64,000 nt of DNA, taken from Erythroxylum novogranatense (Eukaryota; Streptophyta; Magnoliopsida; Malpighiales; Erythroxylaceae). The DNA is taken from the NCBI GenBank assembly GCA_029891385.1, contig CM057230.1, positions 37,729,858-37,793,857 of the forward strand, in the 5' to 3' direction. Shown one piece after another: positions 21,499-33,747 of this stretch (position 1 is the first letter of the stretch; each line of letters opens with the position of its first letter). Made by a program: the position numbers and the translations under genes. Below the pieces are notes generated by a model that did no database searches, was not told the DNA's origin, and worked only from the letters and a program-made list of their open reading frames with translations.

Positions 21499-23004
21499 AT
21501 GAATCCGAAATGGGTAAAAGCCATGGAGGAGGAAATGATGATGATCGAAAAGAATCAAACTTGGAGACTGGTAGACAAACCACCGAACAAGAGAGCCATC
21601 GGATTGAAGTGGGTGTTTAAGACGAAACTAAATTCAAATGGGTCAGTAAACAAATTGAAGGCGAGGCTCGTTGTGAAGGGATATGCGCAGATCGAAGGGA
21701 TTGATTTCGGGGAGACGTTTGTTTCAGTAGCCCGAATAAAGACGATCCGTTTACTGTTGGCGCTTGCAGCTGAAAGAGGGTGGAAGGTGCATCAGATGGA
21801 CGTCAAATCCGCTTTCCTCAACGACGTCCTAAAAGAAGAGATTTATGTCCAGCAACCGGAGGGCTTCGTGGTTAGAGGAAAGGAGGAGATGGTTTATAAA
21901 TTGAACAAGGCCCTTTACGGGCTGAAGCAAGCTCCTCGGTGCTGGTATGCGAGGATTGATGAATTTCTACTAGGAATTCAGTTTAAAAGAAGCTGCAGTG
22001 AACCAACAATGTATGTACGAACGGAAGAAGGAGAGGTAACTGTGATTGCAATTTATGTAGACGATTTACTGATTACTGGTAGTTTTGTGAAGCAAATAAG
22101 TCATCTAAAGATGCGATTCAGTGAAACGTTTGAGATGACAGATCTTGGAGGAATGAAATATTTTTTGGGCATGGAGGTATGTCAAAGTGAAGGAAAAATT
22201 GTCATTTGTCATAAGAAATATATTCGAGATGTGTTGAAGAAATTCAAGATGGATCAGTGTAAGGCAGTATCGACTCCAATCTGTCCAAAAGAGAAGTTGG
22301 TGAAGAAGGAGGAAAACGATGAGGTTGATAGAAAGAATTTCAGAAGTATGATCGGATGTCTTATGTACATCACAGCTACAAGGCCAGATGTGTTGTATTC
22401 GGTAAGTTTACTTTCCAGATTCTTAAGTGATCCAGGAAAACAACATGTGATTGCTGTAAAAAGGATACTGAGGTATTTGAAGGGAACATCCGACTATGGG
22501 TTGCTGTATGAGAAATCTAGTAAATGTTAATTAATGTGCTATGTTGATAGTGATTGGGGTGGAGCGACTGAGGATATGAAAAGCACTACTGGGTATTGTT
22601 TAACATTAGGCTCAGCATGCTTTTCATGGACATCGAAGAAGCAAGAATTGGTGGCACTTTCAACAGCGGAAGCAGAGTTAGTGGCAGTGACAGCTGCTGC
22701 TAAACAAGTAATTTGGGTGAGAAAGTTATTGACAGATTTGCAAGTTCAACTAGAAGGAGCTACGGTGGTAAATATTGATAATTAAGCTGTAATTTCGATC
22801 TCACTCAATTCAGTGTTCCACGGCAAAACCAAGCATTTTAAACTTAGATATTATTATCTAAGGGATATCCAGCAGGAAGGGGAATTGAAACTACAATATA
22901 TTAAAACGGATGATCAAGTTGCAGATTTGTTTACAAAAGGGTTTAATGTCTCGCGATTTGAGCAATTAAGGAAAATGGTTGGGATTCATAAACTAAACTT
23001 CTGA
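21499..23004 (+). pseudogene. copia reverse transcriptase and RNase H
   Basis: RT domain at 21499-22350: WVFKTKLNSNGSVNKLKARLV, HQMDVKSAFLNDVLKEEIYV, ALYGLKQAPRCWY and the catalytic YVDD in AIYVDDLLITG. RNase H follows: YVDSDWGG, ALSTAEAEL and KTKHFKLRYYYLRD, ending DLFTKG near 22940. The whole stretch is in one frame with stops at 22528-22530 and 22783-22785. The second lies in the DNQ motif, where CAA became TAA (C-to-T). This frame is shifted from the integrase frame, so another frameshift lies at about 21460-21496. Confidence 0.9.
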
Positions 23005-23007
23005 TCC

Positions 23008-23018
23008 AAGGAGGAGTA
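23008..23018 (+). other. polypurine tract of copia element
   Basis: AAGGAGGAGTA directly before the 3' LTR start TGTTGG, the usual place for plus-strand DNA priming. Confidence 0.8.
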
Positions 23019-23338
23019 TGTTGGAGATGTCTTAGGAGTTCAGTCAGATGTTGGACGAACATGCAAGCCATGCATCGTATGAAGAAGGCGTCCGTAGAAG
23101 ATCAAGATTAGACGTTAGAATTAGAATGTTATAAATAATGAAATTCTAGTTAATTCATGTGAGTACATTGGTTAGATTGTTAATCAACAACTGTCAGAGG
23201 AAATCTCAATATTAAATTGAGTTCTTGAACTTACTCTGTTCACCCCTGTTTCATATAAGCTCTCTCACTCTAAAACTTCTCTCTACAATTCATCGTTCTT
23301 TCTTGGTTATCTTTGTGTATGATTGATCGGTAACAACA
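23019..23338 (+). repeat. 3' LTR of copia element
   Basis: 320 bp, almost identical to 16097-16420 (one substitution and a 4-bp indel by eye). It is followed by the second ATAGC target copy. Confidence 0.95.
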
Positions 23339-24490
23339 ATAGCGCATTACACAGTTGGACTTGATTCTCGTGTAAAACAACTACTGACGTTAGATTATAA
23401 ATCAAGACGCATTCAAGTTTTGGGACTTTATGGAATGGGAGGAGTAGGAAAAACTACTCTTGCCACTGCTCTTTATAACAAACTTATTGCTCATTACCAA
23501 TATCGTTGTTTCCTTTCAAGAATCGGAGAAATATCTTTAAAAGAGAATGGTTTGATATCTCTTCAAAACAAACTTCTTCAAGATCTTTCCCAACATAAGG
23601 TGTCTTCTGTTAATGACGTGAAGGATGGTATTAGGGAATTAAAACTTATGGTTGGAGAGAAAGGTGTACTAATTGTTTTGGATGATGTGAATCATATTAA
23701 CCAACTTAATGCACTAGCAGGAGAAAGAAAGTGGTTTGGTGAAGGAAGCAGAATAATTATCACAACAAGACATAAAGAAGTTTTGGTCGACCATATTGTA
23801 AATGAGTTTTATGAAGTCAGGTAGTTGAATTTGCATGAAACTGTACAGCTTTTTAATTATCATGCTCTGAGAAGAGGGAAACCTACAGATGAATACATGA
23901 ATCGTTCCAAACAAATTGTGTCTCTCACAGGCGGACTGCCTTTGGCACTGGAAGTGTTTGGTTCTTTCTTGCTCGATAAAAGAAGGATAGAAGAATGGGA
24001 AGATGCCCTGAAAAGATTATGGAAAATTCGACCTTGTCATCTTCAAGATGTTCTAAAAATAAGTTATGATGGACTAGATAAAGATGTCCAGAACGTATTC
24101 CTTGATATTGCATGCTTGTTTATTAGAATGCAAATGGGGAGAGGTGAAGCGATTGATATATTGAAGGGCTGTGGTTTTAGGGGTGAGATAGCTGTCACAA
24201 TTCTTACAGAAAAATGTCTTATGAAAATAAGTGAAGACTTATACAACACTTTATGGATGCACGATCAAGTTAGAGACATGGGAAGGCAGATTGTTCATGA
24301 ACAAAATGTTTCGAATCCTGGCATGCGTAGTAGGCTGTGGGATCGCGGTGAGATCATCAATGTACTGGAGCATGATAAGGTACATAGTACTGCAGATATT
24401 ATAATAACCCGTGCTAATGCTAATGCTATTAGAACTTCAAATTATTTTTTCAACCATAGCTTTAGTGAGTATGCCAAGGCACTTTTCGAG
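23339..24490 (+). pseudogene. NB-ARC domain of the TNL (exon 2, main part)
   Basis: Starts at the second ATAGC and resumes HYTVGLDSRVKQLL. The NB-ARC motifs are in the right order: P-loop GMGGVGKTT (23432-23458), RNBS-A FLSRIGEIS, kinase-2 VLIVLDDV (about 23666-23689), RNBS-B GSRIIITTR (about 23744-23770), GLPLAL (about 23933-23950), RNBS-D VFLDIACLF and MHD (about 24257-24265). A TAG at 23822-23824 interrupts the EVRELN-like block; family members have Glu here, so it looks like a transversion, unlike the transposon stops. After VLEHDK (about 24380) the sequence no longer resembles a TNL, apparently where the copia relic begins. The domain would bind ATP/ADP and act as the activation switch. 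Confidence 0.92.
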
Positions 24491-25231
24491 AGATAGGAAC
24501 ATAGATTATTCCACTTGATAAAGTGCCTATCAATTTCAATATGTTTTGTGTAATCATGAAGCACTGGATTATGAGAAATTGAAATGGAAGCTTTTTTATC
24601 AAAGGAAGTGATACAGGAAACTTTAAATCTTCTAGTAATTTGTTAATCCAAAATTCTCATATGCAAGGGCTGTTTTTCGTTCCACAACATTTTGCTTCTC
24701 ACTTCTCCAATGACTCGATTTCCTCCAACAAATGTGCAATACCCAAATGTTGATTATTTGTCTATAACTCTACCAGCCCAACCAACGTTAGTGTAGATTT
24801 TCACTTGAAAGTGATCATGTCTTTTAAACATCAAACCTTTTTTAGGAGTAGGCAACTTCAAAGTGTTCACATCTTGGCGTTTTCTACATTTCAAACTGGA
24901 TAGGCAAGATCATTCAAGTTTGGATCCCTTTTATCACCAATTAAATACACATCTTTCCTCTCCCTCGGCTGTACATGCACACAGATTGAGACCAGCGCCA
25001 AAAATTATCTCTATTCAGCCTGATAGTAATAATCAGAACTAAATGTGAATCTGAAGATAAGTCATGAGGATTCTTTTTCTTATTGATAGAATCCTTAGTT
25101 TCAGGAGAGGTGGACGGATGAACAAAAGAGGGCGTAGCATCTGGTGTAATTTCAAAGTTGGTAGTAAGGAAGAGAAAAAAAATAACTAATAGGATTTCTT
25201 GTTCAAGAAAATAGACTGACTCTGGTATCAT
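24491..25231 (-). mobile_element. copia relic between NBS and LRR exons
   Basis: The minus strand at about 24850-24490 reads a copia RNase H end: KIYTNVGWAGRVIDK, then after a stop STFGYCTFVGGN, and HNPVLHDYTKHIEIDRHFIKW. At about 25150-24945 it reads a gag start (IRLNRDNFWRWSQSVCMYSRGRGK). Gag lies upstream of RNase H on that strand, with everything in between missing, so this is an internally deleted copia copy. No LTR or target duplication was identified. It is much older than the other copia elements here and may have entered an intron or truncated the end of exon 2. Confidence 0.7.
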
Positions 25232-25564
25232 GCAAACTGATACGAACTCATCACAATTCTAGAATTTTATAGAAAAATTCCTGAACTGCATCATCACCAT
25301 TTCTGGTAAATATCAGCTGGTTAGGTTGCTAATTCTTTGGTATCCTTCTCATGATGCCAACTCCTTATTCTAAAGTATAATCCACATATTATTGGAAGCA
25401 GGGAACCGGATCTGTGGAGGGAATTGTTCTCAATTTCATTAAGATCATCATTGTGGAGAACCGAAACACTGTTGCAATTTCTTTTAATAACCTTCTCAAA
25501 GGTAAAATTGCACTTCGCCTCTTGCATACCGGGTTTAATATGTGGGTCTTGGTTTCAAGCTCGA
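25232..25564 (+). other. intron or unresolved sequence before LRR exon 3
   Basis: No clear domain. An acceptor for exon 3 must lie here, but several AG dinucleotides are possible and I could not choose one. Confidence 0.4.
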
Positions 25565-25807
25565 ACCGATAAAGAGATGGTGGTACTTCATACCAAATCA
25601 TTCAAGTCAACGACAAATCTACGGCTGCTTCAGATCAATCATACCAAGTTGGAAGGAAACTTTAGAATTCTACCTAGAGATCTGAAGTGGCTACAGTGGA
25701 AAGGGTGTCCTTTGAAAATCTTCCTTCGATTACTCCCGTGACGACTTGCGATCCTTGATCTCTCGTAGAGTGTAATTGAAAGATTATGGAGTTGGGGCAC
25801 TAAGAAG
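25565..25807 (+). pseudogene. TNL exon 3, start of LRR region
   Basis: Reads DKEMVVLHTKSFKSTTNLRLLQI, then ILPRDLKWLQWKGCPLK, the standard first LRR block of plant TNLs, then LAILDLS and IERLWSW. Stops occur at 25739-25741 (TGA) and 25766-25768 (TAG) in the same frame. It ends at a good donor (AAG|GTATGC, 25808). The left boundary is uncertain. Confidence 0.8.
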
Positions 25808-25913
25808 GTATGCTTACTGATTCCTAAGGAATAGAGTGTTTGTTAATAAGGTCGTTTACTTATATAATTTGGCCTTTTCTTGGAATATTGAATGATCATT
25901 TATTGTTTTCCAG

Positions 25914-27297
25914 GTAGCGGAAAACTTGACGATTCTAGTTCTTCGCTATTGTCATAATCTGTTGGAGATTCCTGATTTGTCTGGATTTAAATCCTTGGAA
26001 AAGCTTGATCTTCATCATTGCATCCAACTAACAAAGATTCACAAATCATTTGGGGACTTGAAGACATTACTTGACTTGAACTTGGCAGAATGCTCAAACT
26101 TGGTTGAATTTCCAAATGTCTCTGGGCTGAAACTTCTAAACAAACTTGTTCTCTCCGATTGCACAAAGCTGAAAGAGTTGCCAAAGGATTTGGGCTGCAT
26201 GAATTCACTAAAAGAATTTCTTCTCGATAGAACCGCAATATCAAAGCTACGAATCTATTTATCGCTCGTGAAACTTGAGAAGTCGAGTTTAAACGGTTGC
26301 CCATGCATCACATCGCCTGTAATCACCGGGCAAGTCGATATCCTTGAATGAACTCTCCTTAACAGTCCGCTTTAAAAGAACCGCTGATTCTCTTGGATCT
26401 TTGTCAAACCTTGAGAAACCGAGTATGATTTCATGTGATTCACCCTTGAAATTCCTCAGCGATTGGCAAAATGCAAGCATTGACAAAGTTAGATGTTTGT
26501 CATAGTGTAATCACCGAAATGCCAACTTCAATTGGTTCATTAACTTATCCGAGGGAGCTATCTGCTTTGGATGGTGCCGTTCCTCGAGCAAATTACGATT
26601 CGATCGGAGGACTATCTTCCTTATGAGACTTGATTTAGGTAATACATCAATCACAGTCCGCCAGATCGATTGGTGATCGAAAATGATTGAAAAATTAGAA
26701 ATGATAAATACACCCATTAAATCCTTACCGAAGCCATTGGGAGCATGTTGAGCCTAACTACCTTGAATCATTAGGTGCTAAAGAATTAAGTGAGTTGCCC
26801 GAGTCCATCGGAATGCTGGAAAATCTTGTGTCCTTGAAATTGAACAAGTGTGAAAAGCTCCATAAACTTCCGACTTCAATAGGAAACTTGGGGTCATTAA
26901 ATCGTTCTTGATGGAGGCTGCTATAATGTAATTACGAAAAGTTTTGGGATGCTTTGTAACTTATTGATATTGAAAATGAAGAAGCAAAACTGAAATCTTT
27001 ATATAGAAGAGAAATTAGTTAGACTCCCAAATCCTTTTATAATCTCGTTATGTTAGAAGAATTGGATGCTGTGCTTGGAGAATATCCGCGAAATTCTGAT
27101 GAGTTTCAAAAGTTGTCGACTTTGGAGATTTTGGATCCGGGATACAACAACTTCGCAGCCTTCCATCCGATTTGAGAGGCTCTCTCTTCTCGTAACTTTC
27201 CTTGTCTTCTTTGTGAAGAGCTCAAGACTCTCCCCTTACTTCCCTCAAGTTTATAGGAGTTGGATGCGGCCAACTGTACCAAATTGGACAATATATC
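25914..27297 (+). pseudogene. TNL main LRR exon, part before copia insertion
   Basis: The acceptor TTGTTTTCCAG ends at 25913; intron 25808-25913 is 106 bp. The frame VAENLTILVLRYCHNLLEIPDLSGFKSLEKLDL starts a series of about 24-residue leucine-rich repeats (CxxLxxIP/LP pattern) clear to 26351. After that the LRRs continue in all three frames (pieces such as LSELPESIGMLENLVSLKLNKC near 26790-26850 and LPTSIGNLGSL near 26865-26900) because of many small indels. The last part reads ELDAANCTKLDNI and is cut at 27297 by the copia insertion. LRRs of TNLs recognise effectors or guarded host proteins. Confidence 0.88.
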
Positions 27298-29103
27298 TGT
27301 AGGAAAATCTCGGGAGGAACATCACATGTTCCAGCAGCGGAAACAAAAATTTTTATTCCGGGACCTTCCCAAACCGTGATCCAGTGTCGGTATGAAAACT
27401 CAAAACTGAATAGCCAATAGAGATTATCTCTAAAGGTATCCACGCAGAGATCGAAAACCTAACCGAGTCAAACACTTTTGACCCGGGAATAGCTAGAACA
27501 GAATAAGAGCTGCTAGACCCTACCTCCATCTGGAGAGCTTGAGATTGACGTTGGTATCCTTGTTGGAGAAGAGAGAACCGATTATGCCTTAAGGAAGAAT
27601 GAAGAAAATGAAAACCTAGTTTTTCAAAGCTTAACTCTTAAGCATTCTCTTTTCCTTCCAAGCAAAAACCGTCAGACTTCATGCATCCAAGGAAGCCTCC
27701 TTATAGGTTTATTTAACAATTAAATAAGACACCTAAAGATGAGGACATTTGGATGATTAATGGCCATTAGATCCTTAATGAATAAAGAAATAAACTTTGA
27801 CTTTTCAAAGTTTTATCCTCTCTTCCCTCATTCCACGCACATGTCCATATATATATAATAATTAATTAATTAATTTACTTAATTAATTAATTAGAATATA
27901 AATGCTAAGGTCCGATCCAACTGGGCCTGGTCCCATCGCTCTAGGGCCCGATCGTCAAATGACTCCTAAACCTTTCTTAGCAATATTGATGTCGCGATCT
28001 CATGGGACATATCCCAATCTCATCGGGATCCATTTAATCCAGTTGTTTCTATAATTGGAACTCGGTCAATACTATTTTTTCTGATTCTCCAAACACTCTT
28101 ATCGTGTGACCCTTTAGGTTCCGGTTATGTTGGCCACTTAGATTAACAATTAATCTGAAGCAAGTCATGAGCGGTATCTAGAACACATCATGACCCCAAT
28201 TGACCGGAAAGTAATTGGTTTGATGAATTCATCACGAACGGATCACGAACCCTTCCATGACACCATCTTTGCAATTCATCCTTTCAACATCCTATACCCC
28301 ACTTGGTTATGAGTATGGCTAATATGTCAACTCTTACTAGACTAAGTCTAGCCAAGTGAAATCGGTTCTGTCGAGGACTCATTACTTTATATGTCCATGA
28401 AGACACTCTTCATGACATAGTCATGCTCGCCGAGACTTAAAGTAATGATCCCGACAAGAGGCAGGTATCTCTTCTTCTCACGTAGTGATGAATCCTTTAT
28501 TGGCTACTCAATTACCTTGAATACCTCAAAGCGTACCCAAGCACCATCCTATGAGTAACCTCACGGAAGGCCACAAGGAATGGAGTCAAAATGCAGGATC
28601 AAGATTCAAGATATCCTCGAGTACCTCAAATCTAAGGATACTTGCACCATTGCTATGATGAGATTATCAACGACATTAAATCCATGTGATGATCTCATGG
28701 CGAGTCATCCAATGAACTTACTACCACTAGTAAGCATCCATATGTCAACTCTAAATATCTCATATTTACAGCTTCGAGATCCACCGCTTGATCCAATCAA
28801 GGGTATGACATATGTTATGCCGTCCGGATTAATGATGTCGGTCTCATTAATCCTATGACTAGGGAAAATTTAGAATCTTGACATAATTGCACATGATAGG
28901 AATCTCGAGATTATGATCACATCATAATTTCCTTCATGCTATGTCATATATCATGGACTTCATTAATTTGATTAAAGATCAATATCAATTCATAAAGAAC
29001 ATCAAATAAATGAAACATGCCTTTCTTTATTTATTCATAAAGTATGTACATGATTTGTGAACAAAAAGCGCTAAAGGGATTGCCTTTAGGCACTACTCTA
29101 ACA
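27298..29103 (-). repeat. 3' LTR (left) of minus-strand copia element
   Basis: TGTAGG...CTAACA on the plus strand. It contains an AT-rich tract with TTAATTAATTAA repeats at 27858-27893. It pairs with 35050-36863. Confidence 0.92.
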
Positions 29104-30662
29104 ATCTCCCACTGACCTAAAGCCAATCGCCTTGGTATCTAATACCATAAGCGAGTACATGAGAATCAAAATTCTTACGGACAATGGCTTCGTCAACGGA
29201 TCGGCAATGTTACGCTCTGTGGGAATCCTCTCGATCACGACATCACCTCTAGCAATGATCTCGAATCGATGATATCTGCATGAGTACGTGTTTAGATCGT
29301 TGGTGAGACCTCGGTTCTTTTGCTCGAGCAATAGCCCCATTGTTGTCACAATACAACTGATGGGTCCATCACATTAGGAACCACACCAAGTTCGAAATGA
29401 ACTTCTTGATCCAAACTTCCTTTGCCGCTCTCGATGCAAAGAATGTACTACTGCCTCGATCGTCGAATCAATAGTCGTCTCTTGTTTGGAACTCTTCCAA
29501 CCGACCGCTCCGCCGCTTAGCTCGAAAACATAACTCGTTGGGATCTGAGTCATCCTTGTCGATTGGAGAAATCGCATCCAGATGCTCGCCACTTGAGATT
29601 TCCATCTCCATATATCAAGAAAACATCCTTAGTCCTTCGCAAGTACTTGAGGATATTCTTGTGACTACCAAATGACCCTCACCAGGATCCGATTGGTATC
29701 CGCTCGTGACACTCGAGAGCATACGATACATCGGGCCTCAGTACATAACATAACATACATGATCGATCCTACTGCAGACGCATACGGATCGATCCATGCG
29801 AATCCTCTCATCTTGTGTCTTAGGACATAGATTTCGAGAGTGTTATCCCATGAGTAATGGAAGAAACCCTCTCTTGGATTGCTCCATGCTAAACCTCTTT
29901 AGCATCTTGTCTATGTACGATGATTGTGAAAGACCAAGCAACCTCTTTGATCTATCTCTATAGATCTTTATCCCAAGGATATAAGTTGCTTCACCAAGGT
30001 CTTTCATCGCAAATTGCTTGGACAACCAAATTTTAACTGATTGCATCAATGAGACATCGCTTCCGAGTAATGATGTCATCTACATACAACACAAGGAAAA
30101 CGATTGCATTCCCATTAACCTTCTTGTACACGGTGTTCATCCGGATTTTTGAGAAACCAAACTCTTTGATTGACTCATCAAACGGATGTTCCAACTCTGG
30201 ATGCTTGCTTCAATCCATAGATGGATTTCGAAGCTTGCATACCTTTTCGCCATCATCGAAGTGAAGCCCTCTGGTTGTGTCATGTACACATCCTCGGCGA
30301 TTTTCGTTAATGAAAGTCGTCTTCACATCCATTTGCCATATCTCATAATCATAATGAGCGGCAATGGCTAGGAGTATCCGAATGGATTTGAGCATTGCTA
30401 CGGGTCAAGGTCTCGTCATAGTCAACTCCTTGTCTTTGACGAAATCCTTTCGCCACAAGCCTTGCTTTGAGGTAATCACATTACCATCCATGTCGGTTTT
30501 CTTCTTGAAAACCCATTTGCACCCTATAGGTTTTATCCTTGGTGCATCAACCAAAGTCCATACTTGGTTTATGTACATGGAATCCATTTCGCTTTCATGG
30601 CACAAAGCCATTTTTCGGACTCGAACTTTTCGTAACCTCTTCATAGGTAGCAGGCTCATCAT
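29098..30662 (-). pseudogene. copia RT and RNase H (broken, minus strand)
   Basis: Fragments in order on the minus strand: DSMYINQVWTLVDAP and PIGCKWVFKKKTDMDGNVIT (30610-30470), SIRILLAIAAHYDYEIWQMDVKT (30390-30320), VKIWLSKQFAMKDLGEATYILGIKIY (30030-29950), SGGAVGWKSSKQETT (29520-29470) and IERIPTERNIADPLTKPLS (29240-29180). The polymerase YVDD region falls between readable pieces. Numerous frameshifts make it non-functional. Confidence 0.88.
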
Positions 30663-30999
30663 TTTCTATGAGCAATACGTCATTCGCTCACTTACGAGAA
30701 ATCCATATCTCTCGAACAAGGTCGCATCCTACTTGACCTACTGAACTTTGTGTGTCACGGAAGGTTGAGCTATTACTTCATCCGAATGAGTGACGTTTGA
30801 GTTCAGCGATTGATCATGCTTGTTTGAGCATCTTGAACTTCTTCAAGTTCAACTTTGCTCCTTGTCTTCTTCGAAGAAACTCTTTCTCTAAAGACAGCAT
30901 GCTTCAAACAAACACCTTTTGTTCCTCAAAGAAGGTAGAATTGATATCCCATGGTCTCTTTAGGATATCCTACAAACAAACACTTGTCGACTTTGCTTC

Positions 31000-32232
31000 A
31001 AGCTTATCTGGTGAATCCGCTTCATGTAAGCGAGACAACCCCATACTTTCGGATGAGAAAGATAAGGTTTTCTGTTAGTCCACATCTCGTATGGAGTAAC
31101 ATCAACTGCCTTAGAGGGAACTCGTTTAACAAGTAAGCAATGTCTCTAGCGCATACCCCAAAACGATTTTGGTAACTGCGAAACCCATCATTGATCGTAC
31201 CATGTCCAACAAGGTTCGATTTCTCCTTTCACCACACCATTGTCTTCGCGCAAGGTAACGAGGAGTCCGAGATAATATCCCATTATCTACGAGATAATCT
31301 GGCTGTTGGTCTAAGTATTCTCCACCACGATCGGATCGTAATGCCTTGATACTTTTACCAAGCTGGTTTTCTACTTCATTTCAATTGTTTGAACCTTTCA
31401 AACGCTTGATTTGTATCTCATCGGACAAGTACCCATATCGTGAATAATCATCGATAAAGGTAATGAAGTAACGACAACCACTTACGCATGGAAGGACATC
31501 GGACCACATACATCCGAATGTATTAGGTCTAATACTCCAATCGCTCGTTCACCCTTTCCTTGAAGGTAACTTAGTCATCTTGCCTAATAAACAAGATTCG
31601 CATGTGTCATATGATTCATAATCAAATGACCCTAAACCGCCACTCTTGTGGAGTTTAGCGATCGTGTCTCGATTATATGGCCAAGTCGACAATGCCATAA
31701 GTAAGTTGACTTTAAATTATCTCTTTTATGTCGTTTGGTGTCATTGACATTTAAAATTGGATTAGACATATCTAATATGTAAATACCATTGCACAATGTA
31801 CCAGTTCCATAAAGCATTCCATTAGAATTGATAGAACAACCATTGCTATTAAAATTCATATGGAATCCAATTCTATTTAGACAAGAAACAGACAATATAT
31901 TCTTTGTCAAAACGGGTACAAAATAACAATCATCCAATTCCAGTACAAGCCCAGTAGGGAGATTCAAAACATAGGTTCCTACGGCTAATGCAGCAACTCT
32001 TGCTCCATTTCCAACACGTAGGTCTACTTCTCTCTTCATGAGTTGCCCATCGTCCTCGAGGCCCCTGCATATCATTACATATGTGAGCCACAACGGTATC
32101 AAATACCCAAATGTTGTGATCGAGAATAAGATTAACTTCAATGACATACAAACTGAAGTAGTCGAGGCATCGATGCCTTCTTCTTCGCTTCAATGACTCG
32201 AATAGACTTTGCAATTGCGCTCTAATGGCCAT
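31000..32232 (-). pseudogene. copia protease, pre-integrase and integrase (broken)
   Basis: The protease active-site region at about 32120-32080 reads WVFDTV then HICNDMQG only by changing frame: one base is missing after GATACCG compared with the expected D-T-G. Then comes the conserved VGNGARVAALAVGTYVL stretch, NILSVSCLNRIGFHMNF and the pre-integrase motif YLWHCRLGH (about 31690). Integrase-core pieces follow leftwards to about 31000 in shifting frames, recognisable by their match to 54840-55600 in the sister element. Confidence 0.82.
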
Positions 32233-32616
32233 CTTTACATGATGGAAGCAAGTTCCTTTCGTGGCAGCTTCTTTGGTCTTCTTCTTGATGGCGCTTCCCT
32301 TTGGTTTCTTTGCCTTCTTCTTCTTTGGGTTCTTTTCTTCTTGGAACTGAAGAAGAAGAAGCTACTACCAAGACTTGCTTACTATCACTCTTGATAGTGC
32401 CGCTTCACTCTCTTGGCAGATTGATCACTTCAGTATTGTAGTGGATATTTGGTTCATCCGATAGTTTAACACTAATCGCGCATAACTCGCCGGACAATCC
32501 AACCGAATTAAGTCTATACTTAACTCATGATCCATTGCAAAACCTAAGACGGCCAATATCTCAATATAGCCATTCATCTTGTATGCATCGCATGCCAGAT
32601 ATCCACAGAGCCATCT

Positions 32617-32979
32617 TTAATGGTGAAGAGAAGCCTTGAGGTCTCGAACCTTTGGACCGGCTTGCTCGTCAAGCAGCTCCCTAAGATGAAATACTATAGT
32701 GTGAGCATCCATGGACTCATGCTGCTTCTGCAGCTCTGGTGACATCGAGGCAAGCATGATGCAAGTAGCCATGTCACTGTCCTTTAGATGCTTACTATAT
32801 GCCTTCTGATCATCATCAGAAGCATCGACAGCAGGTGCATCTGGAAGTGGAAAATCTAGGATATATCCCAGACCTTCAGATCTGAGAACTATTCTCAGAT
32901 TCCTTAACCAGTCAAGAAAATTCGGTCCAGTTAACTTGTTGGAATCCATAAGCGAACGAAGATTCACACTTGACGACAT
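32617..32979 (-). pseudogene. copia gag (5' part, minus strand)
   Basis: Start ATG at 32979 gives MSSSVNLRSLMDSNKLTG then PNFLDWLRNLRIVLRSEGLGY, matching the gag at 53431 in the sister copy. The open stretch ends at 32617 in the block where gag of this family continues to a zinc knuckle; damaged gag sequence extends to about 32260. The ATG lies just after a pyrimidine-rich acceptor-like site (TAG|GTTATT). Confidence 0.85.
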
Positions 32980-33747
32980 TTTCAAATAACCTACACGGAT
33001 AGAGAGGAAAAATGTTAGAATAGGAATAGCTGCATAATCATAAGGACTTGAATGATATGCAAAAAGAGCTCCCACTAGTTTCATAGAATCCATAACCCTC
33101 ATTACGAATCCAAAGAAACAAAGTGACATAATGTCCTAGTGGGTTGATATCCGATATTGCTAAGAATGACCTTGGGTTTACCCAACAAGCCACAACTTAG
33201 GTCAATCGGTAGGTATCGAACATACCAATTGCATCATCGATAACCGACATTGAGAATGACCTTGGGTTTACCCAACAAGCCACCTTATGTCTCGGGAGGT
33301 ATCAGATATACCAATTACATCTTAGACACAACTATCGATCGCTATCAACTTGTTGATGTATGCACTTACATTGGGTATCAACTCTTTGATGCGCGTACAT
33401 CCGATGTATGCTACCCAATTTCACCTCTGCTCACGCTGACCTTGAGTTTACTCAACAAACCAACGCTTCGGTGAAAACCAACCCATTAATCGTAAAATCA
33501 TATTTTCATGGTTCGAACATATCCAGATAGAGTGAGCTTGGGTTTACCCAACAACCCATCCCTATAAGAACTCGGTTCTTACCATATTAATGGAAGGCGT
33601 TAGTTTTCATATACCGAGGAGGGATTTAGAAATTCTAGACTCCAAGCTGAAGGATCATAGTCACTAGACTATATGGCATGATTTAGGTTTCATCAATCAA
33701 ATTGAATCAATCCTTATAATCATCCATCATCCAACTGAGCATGTCAC

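Larger units (their letters stand above)
16097..23338 (+). mobile_element. young Ty1/copia retrotransposon in TNL exon 2
   Basis: LTRs of 324 bp (16097-16420) and 320 bp (23019-23338), starting TGTTGGAG and ending TAACAACA, are flanked by ATAGC at 16092-16096 and 23339-23343. The domain order is gag, protease, integrase, RT, RNase H, the copia order. By eye the LTRs differ by one base (C/T near position 15) and one 4-bp indel, so the insertion is recent. Even so the coding part is defective: frameshift in gag near 16930, protease motif change, a 2.4-kb solo LTR within integrase, a frameshift before RT and two stops in RNase H. The internal host sequence without the solo LTR is about 4.2 kb, the normal size for a copia element. 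Confidence 0.95.
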
